Part shown: one piece after another, positions 42,924-54,104 of the stretch | How the letters are laid out: each line of letters starts with the position of its first letter | How positions within the stretch are numbered: position 1 is the first letter of the stretch | Assembly (NCBI GenBank): GCA_021527695.1 | Contig: JAKFAO010000012.1 | Coordinates: 310,001-374,000, forward strand | Direction of reading: 5' to 3' | DNA length: 64,000 nucleotides | Source: Naematelia aurantialba | Taxonomy: Eukaryota > Basidiomycota > Tremellomycetes > Tremellales > Naemateliaceae | Made by a program: the position numbers and the translations under genes | The notes under the pieces: model-generated | What the model was told of the DNA's origin: nothing | Databases searched by the model: none | Seen by the model: only the letters and a program-made list of their open reading frames with translations

Positions 42924-45900
42924 CTAAATGGACGTCGCATTCCCATACGTCGTATTGTCGAGTCCTCTAGCCACCAGAGCAAACTCATGCAGCGCCTCTC
43001 GCATCTTCTTGGTCGTGCGTGACCTCAACACCGCGGACTTGAGATTCCCCTTCGCCTCGCTGGTGGCCCGCGGATCCGGGAATCCAGGCTTGACTAGCAT
43101 CAGCGCTGTGTTGGCTTTGCGGTGCACGGCTCACCTCTCCGAGAATCACAGTCAGCCACGCAGCCATCTCTTCCCCTGGCACGCGCTTCACAAAGCTCGC
43201 GAGAAGCTCTGCAAGGTTGGGGATCACTGAACGTGGCCCGTCGCTCCCGGCGGACAGCAGTATCGCACGGAGGATCTGAGGTCCAAAACGTTTGAGCAGT
43301 TCGTTTGCAGCCGGCTCCAGCGGCGACGGAAAGCGGGTTGTAGCTAGCAAGGCGATCTGACGGCGTCAGTGCACCAGCCACAACATATCTGCGATGAAAG
43401 ACATACGAAGAAGTCGGCGGCAGTCTTGAGAGAGAACCGTTCCTGTGCGGCAAGTCCCATAACACCTAGCGACATGTATCCTTCGAGCACCTGAGCCGGG
43501 AGACGTAGTAGAACACCGGGGAAGCGCGAGGCTATCGCTGAGCAAAACTTGAACCACGCTTCCACGACATCTGGGTTCTGCTCATGAATTAGCATGGTTA
43601 GATCTGTAGCACCTCGCTACCTACGTCTCTCATGCCTTCAGGCTCGGCGATCATCTTGCCAGCTGCGACGACCAGCCGACTCGCCGCATCCGCAACGACC
43701 TCCCATCGCTCCCTCTCTTCTGCTTCGTGTTGGGTCTCCTCCTGTGGAGTCTTGTCTTTTTTCCTAGTCAACGCGCTGGGTGGCGAATTCACACGCAGGG
43801 TCAGGGTTGAGGCAAGGGACATCCACAATGCCGAGGGCACACGCCCGCATGCTGTGCAAATCAGGACCAAGAGCGGGAGAGGGGAGAGTGAGATAAGTGT
43901 TTCGCTTGACGCGAGGGTCGAATGCTTCAGCAGGGATGATATGGCCTATCTTGTCAGCTCATTCTTCCGGTGAATTTGTAGTACTCACGTCGGCGATCTC
44001 GCCTTCGCCGTTCCAGATACCGACGGCCCCACGTATCGATTCCTCAATCCTGCTGCGCAAGGCAATCATACGCTGGTCGTTTCTGGCTGAGCGAGTGGCT
44101 TCTTCTTTCTCCGTGGCCTCGTCTTCGGTCGTCAGATCGAAGAAGTCGTCCTCGGCAGGCGAAAGGCCTTTGAAACAGGCCGTTAGAGCGTTCATTGCTT
44201 GGATAAGAAGCGGAGCTGCCGCTAGAGCATCGTGCTGTGAAGCAGCGAGTGCAGCAAACAGACGATCGAGAATTGGTCCGAGGATACCCTGAGCGCAAAT
44301 CAGCGTTGTCCGACCCCTCGATGTGCAAACGTGATTCACCTCGACAGGTCCAATCTGATCCCCTGGCGGGAGAGCCTGGATGACGCTCGTTATAGCTTCG
44401 ATAACCTTTGTCTGCTCTTCTGGCTACAGTGTGAGCTCTTCTGTCTAAATTTATAACCTCACCCCCAAATCGCCTATTTTGCCGTGCAGTTCGGAAAATG
44501 CCCCAATATGCTGAACCAGCTTGCTTCGGCATATATCACATAGTGCCTTGAGAGCGTCTGCTGCAGTGCGTGATATTGCTGGCGTCGACGTGAGGGAAGG
44601 GACGAGATACGAGAGAACGGGGAGAAGGTGATCAGGGTGGAATTTGAACCATTCCTCGTAAGCCTCTATAGCAGTGCGATCAGCTTCGATCCAGCGAACA
44701 GCAGCAAAGACAACTGACGGATCATGCAGACGACCGTCAACCGCAGGCGCTCTTCGCCTCGCCCGGATAATGGTCGATTGGCTAATTGACCCAAGATTTG
44801 TTCGCCGAAAATGGCAGGCAGGCTCTGGTCCTCACCCAATGGGACAGCCTCGGATGAATAGCGTACACAATGCAGGCTCGCTTCGATGTCCTTATGGCCA
44901 TTAGATATCGTTTATGGACAATGGAATAACTTTGACTGACCTGCCATTGAGGCTCAGTGTTGAGAAGCTCGACTATTCCGTGTACCAAGTCCCTCAACAT
45001 GTCCTCCCGCAGAACGTAGTACCTGTTTCCTTAACACCCGCTCTGACATGCAAACATTGTGTGCTCACGCGCCAACGATGACCTCTCCCGCATCGCGCCT
45101 CCATGTCTCGAAAGCCTCCCGTTCCTCTTTGTCCAGTCGGGCATCCGGCCACCTCACTTTCAATTTCACGGTATTGACGAGCTCGGAAAAGAAGCCCTTG
45201 GCGACAGCCCAAGGCGGGGAGGTCTCGTGTGGCGCTTGGAATACCTCAGAATCCATCAGAGCCTCCTGCAGCAGCGGATACATGGGCAGTGTAAGCTGGC
45301 AGGCGTCAGCTCGTTCCCCTTTCCATTCTGTGCGAGTCGTTCTCACTTCGCTGACGTTCTCGTCCACCCCGCCAACACCCTCCCATCCTGTAAGCCGCAG
45401 TATCACGCGCAGGAGCCTCTGTACTCCGTCTTCGTGTATTCGGTCCACGATCCAAGCAGAAGAATGCTCAATCAGCGAGGAGATGAGTTTGGTGACAGCC
45501 ACGATCTCGTCCGAAGGGTCTGCAAACGTCAGCACTTTGGGTAGGAGACTTTTACTGAGATGCATACCGCCGGTCGCATCACCCACGACTTGTTGACCCG
45601 GTGGATCGATGATCCAGGCGACAAGTGGCTCAGTGAGGAGCTTTGTACCCTTGCCAAATCTGAACACACTCTCGCTTAGGATCTCCTCGACAGCTGAGCA
45701 GGCCGAAGGAAGAGGCAAGAGTTTGTATAAACTAGGCAGCAGAGCCGCTAGCTCGCTGGGACATCGAATCAGTACTCTTGAATGAAACATTTCTGGCTCT
45801 ACTCACTCGCCACTCAAGCCATACGTTACCCAGCTCTCGGCACATCTACATGCGGCCTCGGCTTCTCTTGCCCGTTCGCCGGGATCGCCTGGGGGCGGAT

Positions 45901-47178
45901 CCATCGACCGGGTGATGACACTCAGAACGGCTGGTATATCGTCTTGGAGGTGCATTCTCAGCGCGTTTCTGTCCCATCAGCCTCTCCCTGTCCATATAGC
46001 TCAGGACGGCTTTACCGCTTCTGCTCGCTGATTCCGGCCCGAGCGATCTCCTCGACGCATATGCCACACCACTCGAGGCCCCAAAGTCTGCCTCGTATGC
46101 GGACAGCTGCGTCGAGGCCTGGCATGTCGAATGTAGGCGTATTAAAGCCCGTCCCAGGAGCAGAGGGTGGCAGATGCATGCCGAATGCCGAAGACGATGA
46201 GATGGTGGAGAGGACAGTAGTCAGTGGCGAGGGGAAGAGATGGAAGGGGAGGCGCAAGAGCAGGCTCGCAAGCTAAATGATTATCAGTCTTGCTACTGCG
46301 CCAAACCAAGGGGAAGAGCTCATTGGTCAAGACGCAAAGTGTTTGAGAACGTACACTACCAAAAATCTTGCGCACGACGATACCGTTGCCTGGTTGCAAG
46401 GATAGTGAATTGGCGGGATTTACAGCATCCGAGAGCAGTTGCAGTAAGAGCTGAAGCAAGGCAGGGTGCATTTCGCGAGGCAAGGACTCCCTGATTGAAG
46501 TGCTTAGCGTCGTACAGACAGCAGGAGGCGGGACATACCAATCACGCGAAATCTTGATTTGTGCCGTATGAGCGGCGAAGAAGCGAACATTGGGATCCTG
46601 AGCGGCGTCAGCGACGCTAAGCTTGACAGAGGCAGAGGAAGTGGAGAAAAGCTAGGAGTCGGCAGAGAAGCGGCATAGAGCTGGCAAAGCAGGGGGGAGC
46701 AGACCAAGGGCGAGCAGAAAAGAGAGGAAGTCGAGAACGGCTGAAGGAAACAGAGCCCACTGCATGACCAGCTAGCCCGCCTATCAATCCCCAAGCCTCC
46801 TCTCGTCCTTGAATGGCCAACAACTCCGCCTGAAGTTGCTTTGCCAAGTTCGGATCTGAAGAGGTGCTCGGCGCGAACAGGGCGAGGATGGTCTATACCG
46901 CAAATGAGCGTCAGCTTCTCTCATTCTCATTTCAAGGAGTGCGTCTCTGGCTTCGGTCAACGAAAGGTCCTGCAGTATCAGAGATACAGAGCTCAGGACG
47001 TGGGAGGGAGGATCAGAGTGGTGAGAGGTAGATGAAAGAGAAGGGGAGAAGACGAAACAGAAAAGAAAGAAGAGGGAAGAAGGTCGCGAGGACAACTCGC
47101 ATTAGACACCCGCTCCAGGTCTGCGGTGGACAACACCGGGAAGGACAAGGCTTCAGCATCTTGCGAGACGTCCATCAT
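42924..47178 (-). CDS. Importin-13/Kap122-like karyopherin
   Basis: An importin-beta-type nuclear transport receptor of HEAT repeats. It is spread over many short exons; I did not fix all boundaries. Supporting pieces in order: MMDVSQDAEALSFPVLSTAD (start 47178), TILALFAPSTSSDPNLAKQL, GREEAWGLIGGLAGHADPNV with RFFAAHTAQIKISRDW (the importin N-terminal repeat), MHPALLQLLLQLLSDAV, then LTLPMYPLLQEALMDSEVF, KVLTFADPSDEIVAVTKLI, ILGPILDRLFAALAAS, VLEGYMSLGVMGLAAQERF, VIPNLAELLASFVKRVPG, and the C-terminal TTKKMREALHEFALVARGLD. The last block parallels the VKEMVKEFTLLCRGLHGTDY ending of human importin-13. Yeast Kap122/Pdr6 and Mtr10 are alternatives within the same superfamily. Estimated length is about 1,000 aa. 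It is the gene with the least certain exon structure. Confidence 0.82.
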
Positions 47179-47559
47179 GCCCTGCCGGACCTCGACAGCT
47201 TCCGAGGTCGACACGCCCTCGAGCCTTGAGCCACAAGATGTTGAAAAAGGAAGCCTCTCGGCTGGATCTTTTGTCAAAACATCACCACTAAAATCACTAC
47301 ACGTCTGGCGGTGAGTTCCGCCCAATAGTGCAAACCAAGTCGAGCACCTCCCAGAGGACTCCGATTCATTCTAGAAAAACGACCTTTATACTTCTTGTAC
47401 CCTATCAGACCGCAATGGGTATAGAGAAATGTAGAAGCAGTTTAAAGGGGTATACAAAAAGCGCAGGGTAGCCTCGACCGTCAGTCCCTCCTAGAATCTT
47501 TCCAACTCCCAATATAACCCAAGCGACCCAGTCCTGGATTGTCCCCTCGGTACAGCAAT
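47179..47559. other. Karyopherin upstream / HMG gene 3' end
   Basis: About 380 bp. The minus-strand frame stays open upstream of the chosen karyopherin start as far as 47325, but has no ATG there. The region near 47440-47560 probably includes the HMG gene's 3' UTR. Confidence 0.4.
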
Positions 47560-50251
47560 TTATACCGCATCAATCGCATTGCCCGCGTCCACATCGTCGC
47601 CCACTGCCGTTCCTTCAGGACCTGTGCTGTCGTCGGCAGGCGCATCATCTCGGGCATCAGCGTCGGCAGCTTGCGCCGGTGCACTTGTCTCTGACGCGAC
47701 AGCGGCAGCATCGACATCGACGGCGGCCGAATCGGTCTCCGCAACAAGAGTGGGCACGCCTGCTTCACCAGAGTGGACTGGGGCAGATGGATCATTGCCC
47801 GGAGAGCCTGCAGACGCCGCGTCAAAGCCTTCAAAACTCTGTTCAGCCGGTTCGGTAGAGGCCATCTGAGCCGGTGAGACAGCGCCAGCAGGCTCGCTTT
47901 CGCCTCGTGGAGAATCGCCGGCTTCCTCACTCGACTCGCCCGCTCCAGCTGGTGAGGATGGCTGTGGTATGGCTCCAGATCCGTCTACCTCTTGCGCTAG
48001 TTCCTGCACGGTTTGTTGGTCCATCGGCGGCACGGAGACGGGCTCCTCGCGAGCAGTCTCGACCGTCGCAGTCTCTAGGGCAGGCGCGACGGAAGTGTCT
48101 GCATCAACACCCATAAGCTTTGTCAAATCATCCCACTGATGACCGTTGTCCACGTCGGGCCCCGACGCGATGGCTGAGAAGCCGCCTAGATCCATTCCTT
48201 CCAATGGATCCGAGTATCCGGGAAAGTCATCCACACCGGCTGATGAGGCACCCACCGCAGTCTGCGGATGTTCCCCTTCAGAATTGTCAGAGTCGTGGCC
48301 GAAATCGTCGAAGCCGGGTAACGTCTCCTCGGCCTTGACCACAGGTTCGAGCTTGAGTAAGGGAACTGGCTTGGGCTCCGATACGACAACGGGCCGCGTC
48401 GGAACATCTTCGCCTCGCGCTCTAGCAGCTGCATCGTCTTCGTATATTTTGCGAGCCGCCTCGTATTCTTGCTTGTCTCGCTCGGCTTGTTGCAAGAATG
48501 GCTTTCATCAACACAGTCAGAAAGCTCAGACTCACCTTTTTCTCCTCGTCCGACAAATTGCGCCAGCGCTCTGCAGCCAGGACACTCTGCTTGGTTGTCT
48601 CGCTCTCATCGCCCCACACCGTCGCCCGCAGATCATCATTTTCTCGGATTCCCTTGAGGAACAGGAAGTATGCCGAAAGCGGCTTTTTTGGAGCGTTCGG
48701 GTCTTTCAGGTTGCCCTTGCGACTCTTGCCCTCCTTTCGCTGCTGAGCCCGGAAGGCATTCTCCGCACGAATGTCCTCTGGAGTGAGCGTCGCCTGCCAC
48801 TCGGCAAGCTCCCGAGCATGCTGCTCTTTACTTTCTTGCACCTTGATCGCATAATACTTCTTTTGCTCGTCGCTGAGGTTGGCGTATGCTGCGCCCGCGT
48901 CTTTCGCGATCTGGGCGACATTGAGCTTGACATGCTGTACCGTTCCTCCCGGAGAAGTTTCCGACGCTGCAGCCGCCTTGGCCTTGTTGAGCTCGTCGGT
49001 GAAGAACAGTTGCCAGGTAGATTGAGCTTGACGCGGGGGACGCAGATGAGATTTGGCGGGCGGCTTTGGTGCGGGCTTCTCCTCGGCGGCTTTTCCCTTC
49101 TTCTTCTTCTCCTTCTCTTCTTCCTCGACATGATGAGTCTCGGCGGGACGCTTGCCCAGACCGGCATACTCTTCCTTCTTCTTCTCCTTCTTCCCGCCTC
49201 CACCGGAGTGTTGAGGGGCAACAGCTGGTGCAGCCGGAGGAGGGTATCCATAGTGTGAACCGTTCCACTGCGAATATGCGAACGAGCTGCCTGGAGGGGC
49301 AACGTGCTGAGGCATGTGATATCCCTGCCACGGCTGACCCATCGTCTGTGGTGTAGGTGGAGCAGCAGGGCGGGGAGTCTGCCAGTTTTGTCGTTGATCT
49401 ACGTACATTGGTTGGGCGGGGTAATCGAATGAGGTAGACGAAGCGGTTGCAGGGGTGCGATGTGTCTGCTCGGGCAAAGTAGCGGTTTGCGATACTGTCG
49501 GTGTGGTAGACTGGGCAGGAGGTCGAGCCGTCTGAGAATATTGAGCGTAATGTTGTTGGGGCCATTGGCCTTGATAGTGGGCTTGATCATAATACTGATG
49601 ATAGCCACCGCCATAAGGATGAGCCGTCTGTGGAGCGCCAGTATGGTGAGAAATTGCGGGTGGCGCAGAGGACGGCTGATAAGGCGACTGGGTGTGAGGC
49701 GCCGAGTCGGTTGAATTCTGCCGCTGCCCGTAGTATCCAGGAGACGAGTTTTGTCCGACAGGGGCAGAAGACGGGGGTGTAGACACTTTTGGAGCCGACG
49801 TGCGACGAGACGAGGATGGTTGAGAGGGGGAGGCGACAGCGGGGTAGTTGAGCCTGGCATTAGCGTTTTCATGGGGCACAACACTCACTGCTGGTAATTG
49901 TAAGCAGCCATGCCGGGGTACTGCTGCGACTGTGCCGCATGCTGATGCTGCTGTGGCTGCTGTTGTGAATGTTGCTGTGGCTGCTGTGGCTGTTGCTGCT
50001 GCTGCTGCTGGAACGCATACGTGTCCTGGGCCGCGTACACCGATTGGTCATCACGTCGATCCATGCCCGTCGAATCCGGGGTGGCATAGGCGCGGGGATT
50101 CGACGTGCTGCGCTGATGGGCAGGATACAGATTTTGCATCGATGGCTGCGAAGGCATCAGCAGAGAACGAGGATCCCGATGAAAGGATACTGACAGTAGC
50201 CCACGGCTGCTGAGCAGCGCCGGTCGTGTGAGCCGTGGATGCGTTTTGCAT
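47560..50251 (-). CDS. Double HMG-box protein with Gln-rich N-terminus
   Basis: A chromatin or DNA-binding protein; specific function unknown. Exons 50251-50195, 50145-49889, 49853-48536 and 48501-47560 give 857 aa. The N-terminal third is Gln/Ser/Pro-rich with a poly-Gln stretch (QQQQQQQPQQPQQ). A Lys/Glu-rich linker (KKEKKKEEYAGLGKRPAE, nuclear-signal-like) leads to a degenerate HMG box (QAQSTWQLFFTDELNKA ... LSDEQKKYYAIKVQES, about residues 385-455) and then a canonical one (DPNAPKKPLSAYFLFLKGIR ... RWRNLSDEEKKPFLQQAERD, about residues 489-560). The second box is split by the last intron, 34 nt long (48502-48535). The tail is acidic and Ala/Pro-rich. Nhp6/Hmo1-like proteins are far shorter; this layout recalls large fungal HMG regulators. 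Confidence 0.88.
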
Positions 50252-52302
50252 CTTCTGACAAGCTGGCGGTGAATGTCAGCGAATTAAACGAAAGTGGGGG
50301 GCAAGTAAAGTCGGAGTCGAAAAGGGTCATGGCTCTGGATGAATCGAAGACAGAAGAGTAATCGAAAGCGAGCCTTCCAAGGGAATAGTGCTTGATGACC
50401 AAATGAAAATTTGTGCGGGGACGCTTAAAAAGGGAGTGAAGGGGAAGGTGATGATGACGAGCGACGGGGTGCCGTGGATGCATGCAAGCATAGAGCGTGG
50501 ACTCACCTAGCAAGGGGCTAGCTTATCGATAAGATTGCTATGTTTGGTTCCACCTAGGTACAGGGTGTCGAGGGGTAAGGGCGGAGCAGAGGGAGCGCGA
50601 GGGGAGCGGGGGGGGGCTTGGGCTGGCCAAAACAAAGGATGGGATCGTCGAATGGGTAGTGCGCAGTGTGAGCCCCAGATGTCTGACCTTCGACTGCGAC
50701 AAGGCCGTGGAGGTTAGCGGCGGGATGCTCAGAGGCCGAAGAGACAGAGTCCAGAGTGTGGAACCCGCCCCCCTGGGCGGCGGCAAAGAGCGAGGACGAG
50801 GGAGAAAGGAAGGGGAAGGAAAGGGGAAAGCAGAGAGCGGGCCCGAGAGGGGGGAAACGCGCCTTGGTTCCAGGAGAGCGGGGCAGGAGGAGTGGGCTTA
50901 CCTGATCGGAATTTGAGACTTGTGCCGACAAAAGGTGCAGATCCCGTGCTTGCCCGGGGGGGGACAAGTGTGTGGTGGGTAGGAGCAGCGCGAGGGAGAG
51001 AGACAGCGGACGCGGTTGGAAGGGGGGGGGGGGTGGCGGCAAATGTCTATAAACTTGTGGAGCCAAGGGGGGAGAGGGAATTGCCCTCTCAGGTGTGCCC
51101 GGGTGAGATTAGAATAGTACGAAAGCACGCGACGCACGCGCAGGAAGCAAAAGTGTGTGAGCAAGGTGGTTTCTCGGTGGGGGGTGGGGAGTTTCGAAGG
51201 GGGGGGGGGGGGGAAAGGCGGTGGACCAAGGAAGGAAAGAAAGAGAGAGAGAGTAGAGCAAAGGAAGAGAAAGGAACGGCTGGCCGGCGGAGAGGGGGGA
51301 ACACGGGAATAACGAAACCGCGGGGGCGGCGTGATGGGGTGGGCCTCTTTAGGGTCCCGAGCGGGAAAAAAAAAATACTAATGCTGCGCGCCGATCAGTG
51401 CTTGCCCTCGTCCCCCTTTGCTTCCTCCCCTCCTGGCAAACCGCGTCGGCCTAGACTACGTTTACCTCTTGGGAAGCTCTGGAGCGGCTGAGACTGGTTG
51501 GCTGGTCCCCTGCTGCATGGGAGCAGAAACTTATGCAAGCCTCCAGCGACCGGCAACCATGGCCCTTAGCTTGGCTGCGTCTTCCTCGTTGGGGTTTGGG
51601 GCCTTTGCCACCGCACTCGGGCATCCCCTCAAACGCGCAACATCAAGCTCGAGTTCGCCGAAAGGGGTAATACGCGAGATGTGCCACTTTTACCGGAAGT
51701 ACCGGAGATTTGTCAATGTGGCACCTCTCCAAGTCCATTCCACGTGGCATGCTGGTGGATCCTCGTTCACTTGGACGGCGTTGACTGGGGCAGTTTGCGA
51801 GGTCAAGGTGACATATAGTCGGCCAAGGGCCAGCTGAAGATTATCGAGCCTGTCATGTCCAACACTCTTCGAATGGGGTCCACTAGCGGAATTTGCACGT
51901 TTGTAACTATAAACGCGCGGACAACCTGTTTTGTTTCTCGTGATCTGCATCATCGTTCTCTCGGCGACCGGCAAGCCAGCAGCTAGTAAACTCGTTTCCC
52001 ATTCCCTGCCGACGCCATGCCTACAAACACCGCTTCCTCCTCCCTGCCTGCGTATCGAGCATATCCCGTCCTCTGGATTCGTTAGGTTCGTCGCGTTGCC
52101 CAAGGCGAGTGATTCGGCGCCGGAGGGCCCCACGCGTCCTGAACCGGGCCGAACCGGCGCCTTTTTGCGGGGTACGAGACCATCATTCATCACGACGTAT
52201 AACATGGGCTCTGCACGACCAGGTCTTTTCACGACATGTTCTAGATGGAGCATAGTGATAGAGGCGTTTAGGACTTTAACTGGAGATTAATTGGTACCGA
52301 AA
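50252..52302. other. 2-kb gene-poor region with poly-G/poly-purine tracts
   Basis: It lies upstream of both the HMG gene (-) and the MFS gene (+). The half nearer the HMG gene is strongly strand-asymmetric, G-rich on the plus strand: long G runs near 50609, 51028-51038 and 51200-51213, GGGGAAAGG tracts, and AAAAAAAA at 51367-51374. Open frames here are low-complexity and lack splice or domain support. It could be a large promoter with a long C/T-rich 5' leader for the HMG gene, or hold an unrecognised noncoding RNA. Confidence 0.5.
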
Positions 52303-54104
52303 ATGGCAGAACAAGCTCCTACGTCCGTCGACACCGAGGCGACACCGCTGCTGGGGAAGCACGTCCAGACAAAGGCGACACCTCTGCCAAAACTCCAAAT
52401 GACAATCATTTGTCTCATTCGTATAGTAGAACCAATCTGTTTCCAGGTCGTGAGTTGTCGTGCACCTTCGTGATGTTGGAGGTGCAAGGGCTGAGCAACG
52501 CAGATATTCCCGTTCATCAATGAAATGTTGGTCAAAACCGGGGCGGCCAAAGATCGGGAATCGGTCGGCTACCCAGCGGGTGTTGTGAGTGCGACAGGCA
52601 CTCTGAGTGGTATAGATCTGACAGGACGCAGATTGAGAGTGTCTTCAGCTTGACACAGCTGGCGACCGTGTTCTTTTGGGGGTCATTATCAGATCGTATC
52701 GGTCGAAAACCAGTTCTCATCATTGTACGTTTTCCATGCGGGATACCCTGTTCATGCTGATGATCAGGGATGTCTCGGATCATCCGTATCAGCCATAGCT
52801 TTCGGATTGAGCAGCTCATTCCCTATGCTCGTATTGACACGATCCTTAAATGGTGTCATGAACGGGAACGTCGGTGTGTTGAAAGCCATCATGTGAGTTT
52901 GCTGTATTTGAGGGGGCAATGTCATGCTGATACGTGTCAGGGCTGAAGTATGCGATGAGACCAACGAAGCCAAGGCGTTCTCGTTGTTCCCTCTGTGCCT
53001 CAACATTGGCGTGCTCATCGCGTCATTCATTGGCGGGACATTCTCTTCTTCCGAGCGTTTTCCATTCCTGCACAGGATTCCGCTGTTCTCCGCAAACCCA
53101 TACCTTCTTCCGAACCTACTGGCCGCAATCCTCCCTCTCGTGGCCGCCATACTAGCGGCAATATATCTCAAGGAGACACTTCCGCCACTGCATCATCGCA
53201 AAGCTCACCGGCCGTCATCACCGGCCTCGTCCACGACCTTGGCCGCTGATGCCGAGGCCGATGAGCCAGAAGACTCGACCTCCCTCTGGGGCCTGTTCAC
53301 ACCTGAAATCAACGCCATCATGTTCTCCTTTGCCGTGCTGTCTCTGCTTGGCGGAGCCGTTGGAGCCATCTTACCGCTCTTCTGCTTCACGCCAATCTCG
53401 AATGGCGGGCTGGACTTTACAGATGGAGAGATTGGGACCGCCATGGCCGTCCGCGCTGTAGCGACAATCGTGGTACAGCTCGGAGCGTTCCCGTGGCTTC
53501 AGCGTAGACTGGGATCGCTGCGCCTCTTTCGGATCTTGATGGTGCTTTGGATCCCGGCTTATATCGGTCTCCCAGTGCTCAATGGATTTGCGAGGTTGGG
53601 ACAGAAACCAGTGGTATGGGTAGGGATGATCCTCACCCTCCTCTGCAGCGCCACGGCCAACATGGCGTTTGGTGAGTCGGATTTTGCCTGGACCAATGCC
53701 AGTGCTGATAGGTCGCCTCAGTCTGCAATTTGATCATGACCAATGCTGCCGCACCCAACAGGCATATGCTAGGGGCCATCAACGGTGAGCTCGAGTCTTT
53801 CTGTGCGCCGGAAGAGAATGCTCATGCTCTATTCTTCTTGCTTGCTGCCTCGTGTTCGGTCCCTACATTGTGCGTTTCGCATCCGTTCTCGCTGTCATCT
53901 GCCCCCCATGGATCTACCTCAAAAGGCTACGCACAAGTGCTCTCGTCGGGAGTGCGAATCATCGGCCCAGGAGGCGCCAGCATGCTCTTTGCCCTGAGCA
54001 TCAACTACCACATCCTCGGCGGATACTTTGTATGGCTCGTCTTTGGCTTGGTGGGCGTGTTGGGCGTGGTATCTGGCCTCATGATCCGAAGCTCCTCGCG
54101 GTGA
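52303..54104 (+). CDS. Major facilitator superfamily transporter (DHA1-like)
   Basis: A multi-pass plasma- or vacuolar-membrane transporter, probably a proton antiporter; substrate unknown. Exons: 52303-52449, 52504-52584, 52632-52724, 52768-52892, 52941-53671, 53722-53784, 53926-54104, giving 472 aa. The start has a dileucine-like ATPLLGK motif before TM1 (LIRIVEPICFQVIFPFINEM, a pattern common in fungal members). Motif A is clear between TM2 and TM3 (WGSLSDRIGRKPV). TM4-5 include LTRSLNGVMNGNVGV and SLFPLCLNIGVLIASFIGGT. A Ser/Ala/Asp-rich central loop follows, then WGLFTPEINAIMFSFAVLSLLGGAVGA, and the last exons end SINYHILGGYFVWLVFGLVG. Twelve TM segments are plausible. The first in-frame ATG was used. 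Confidence 0.92.
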
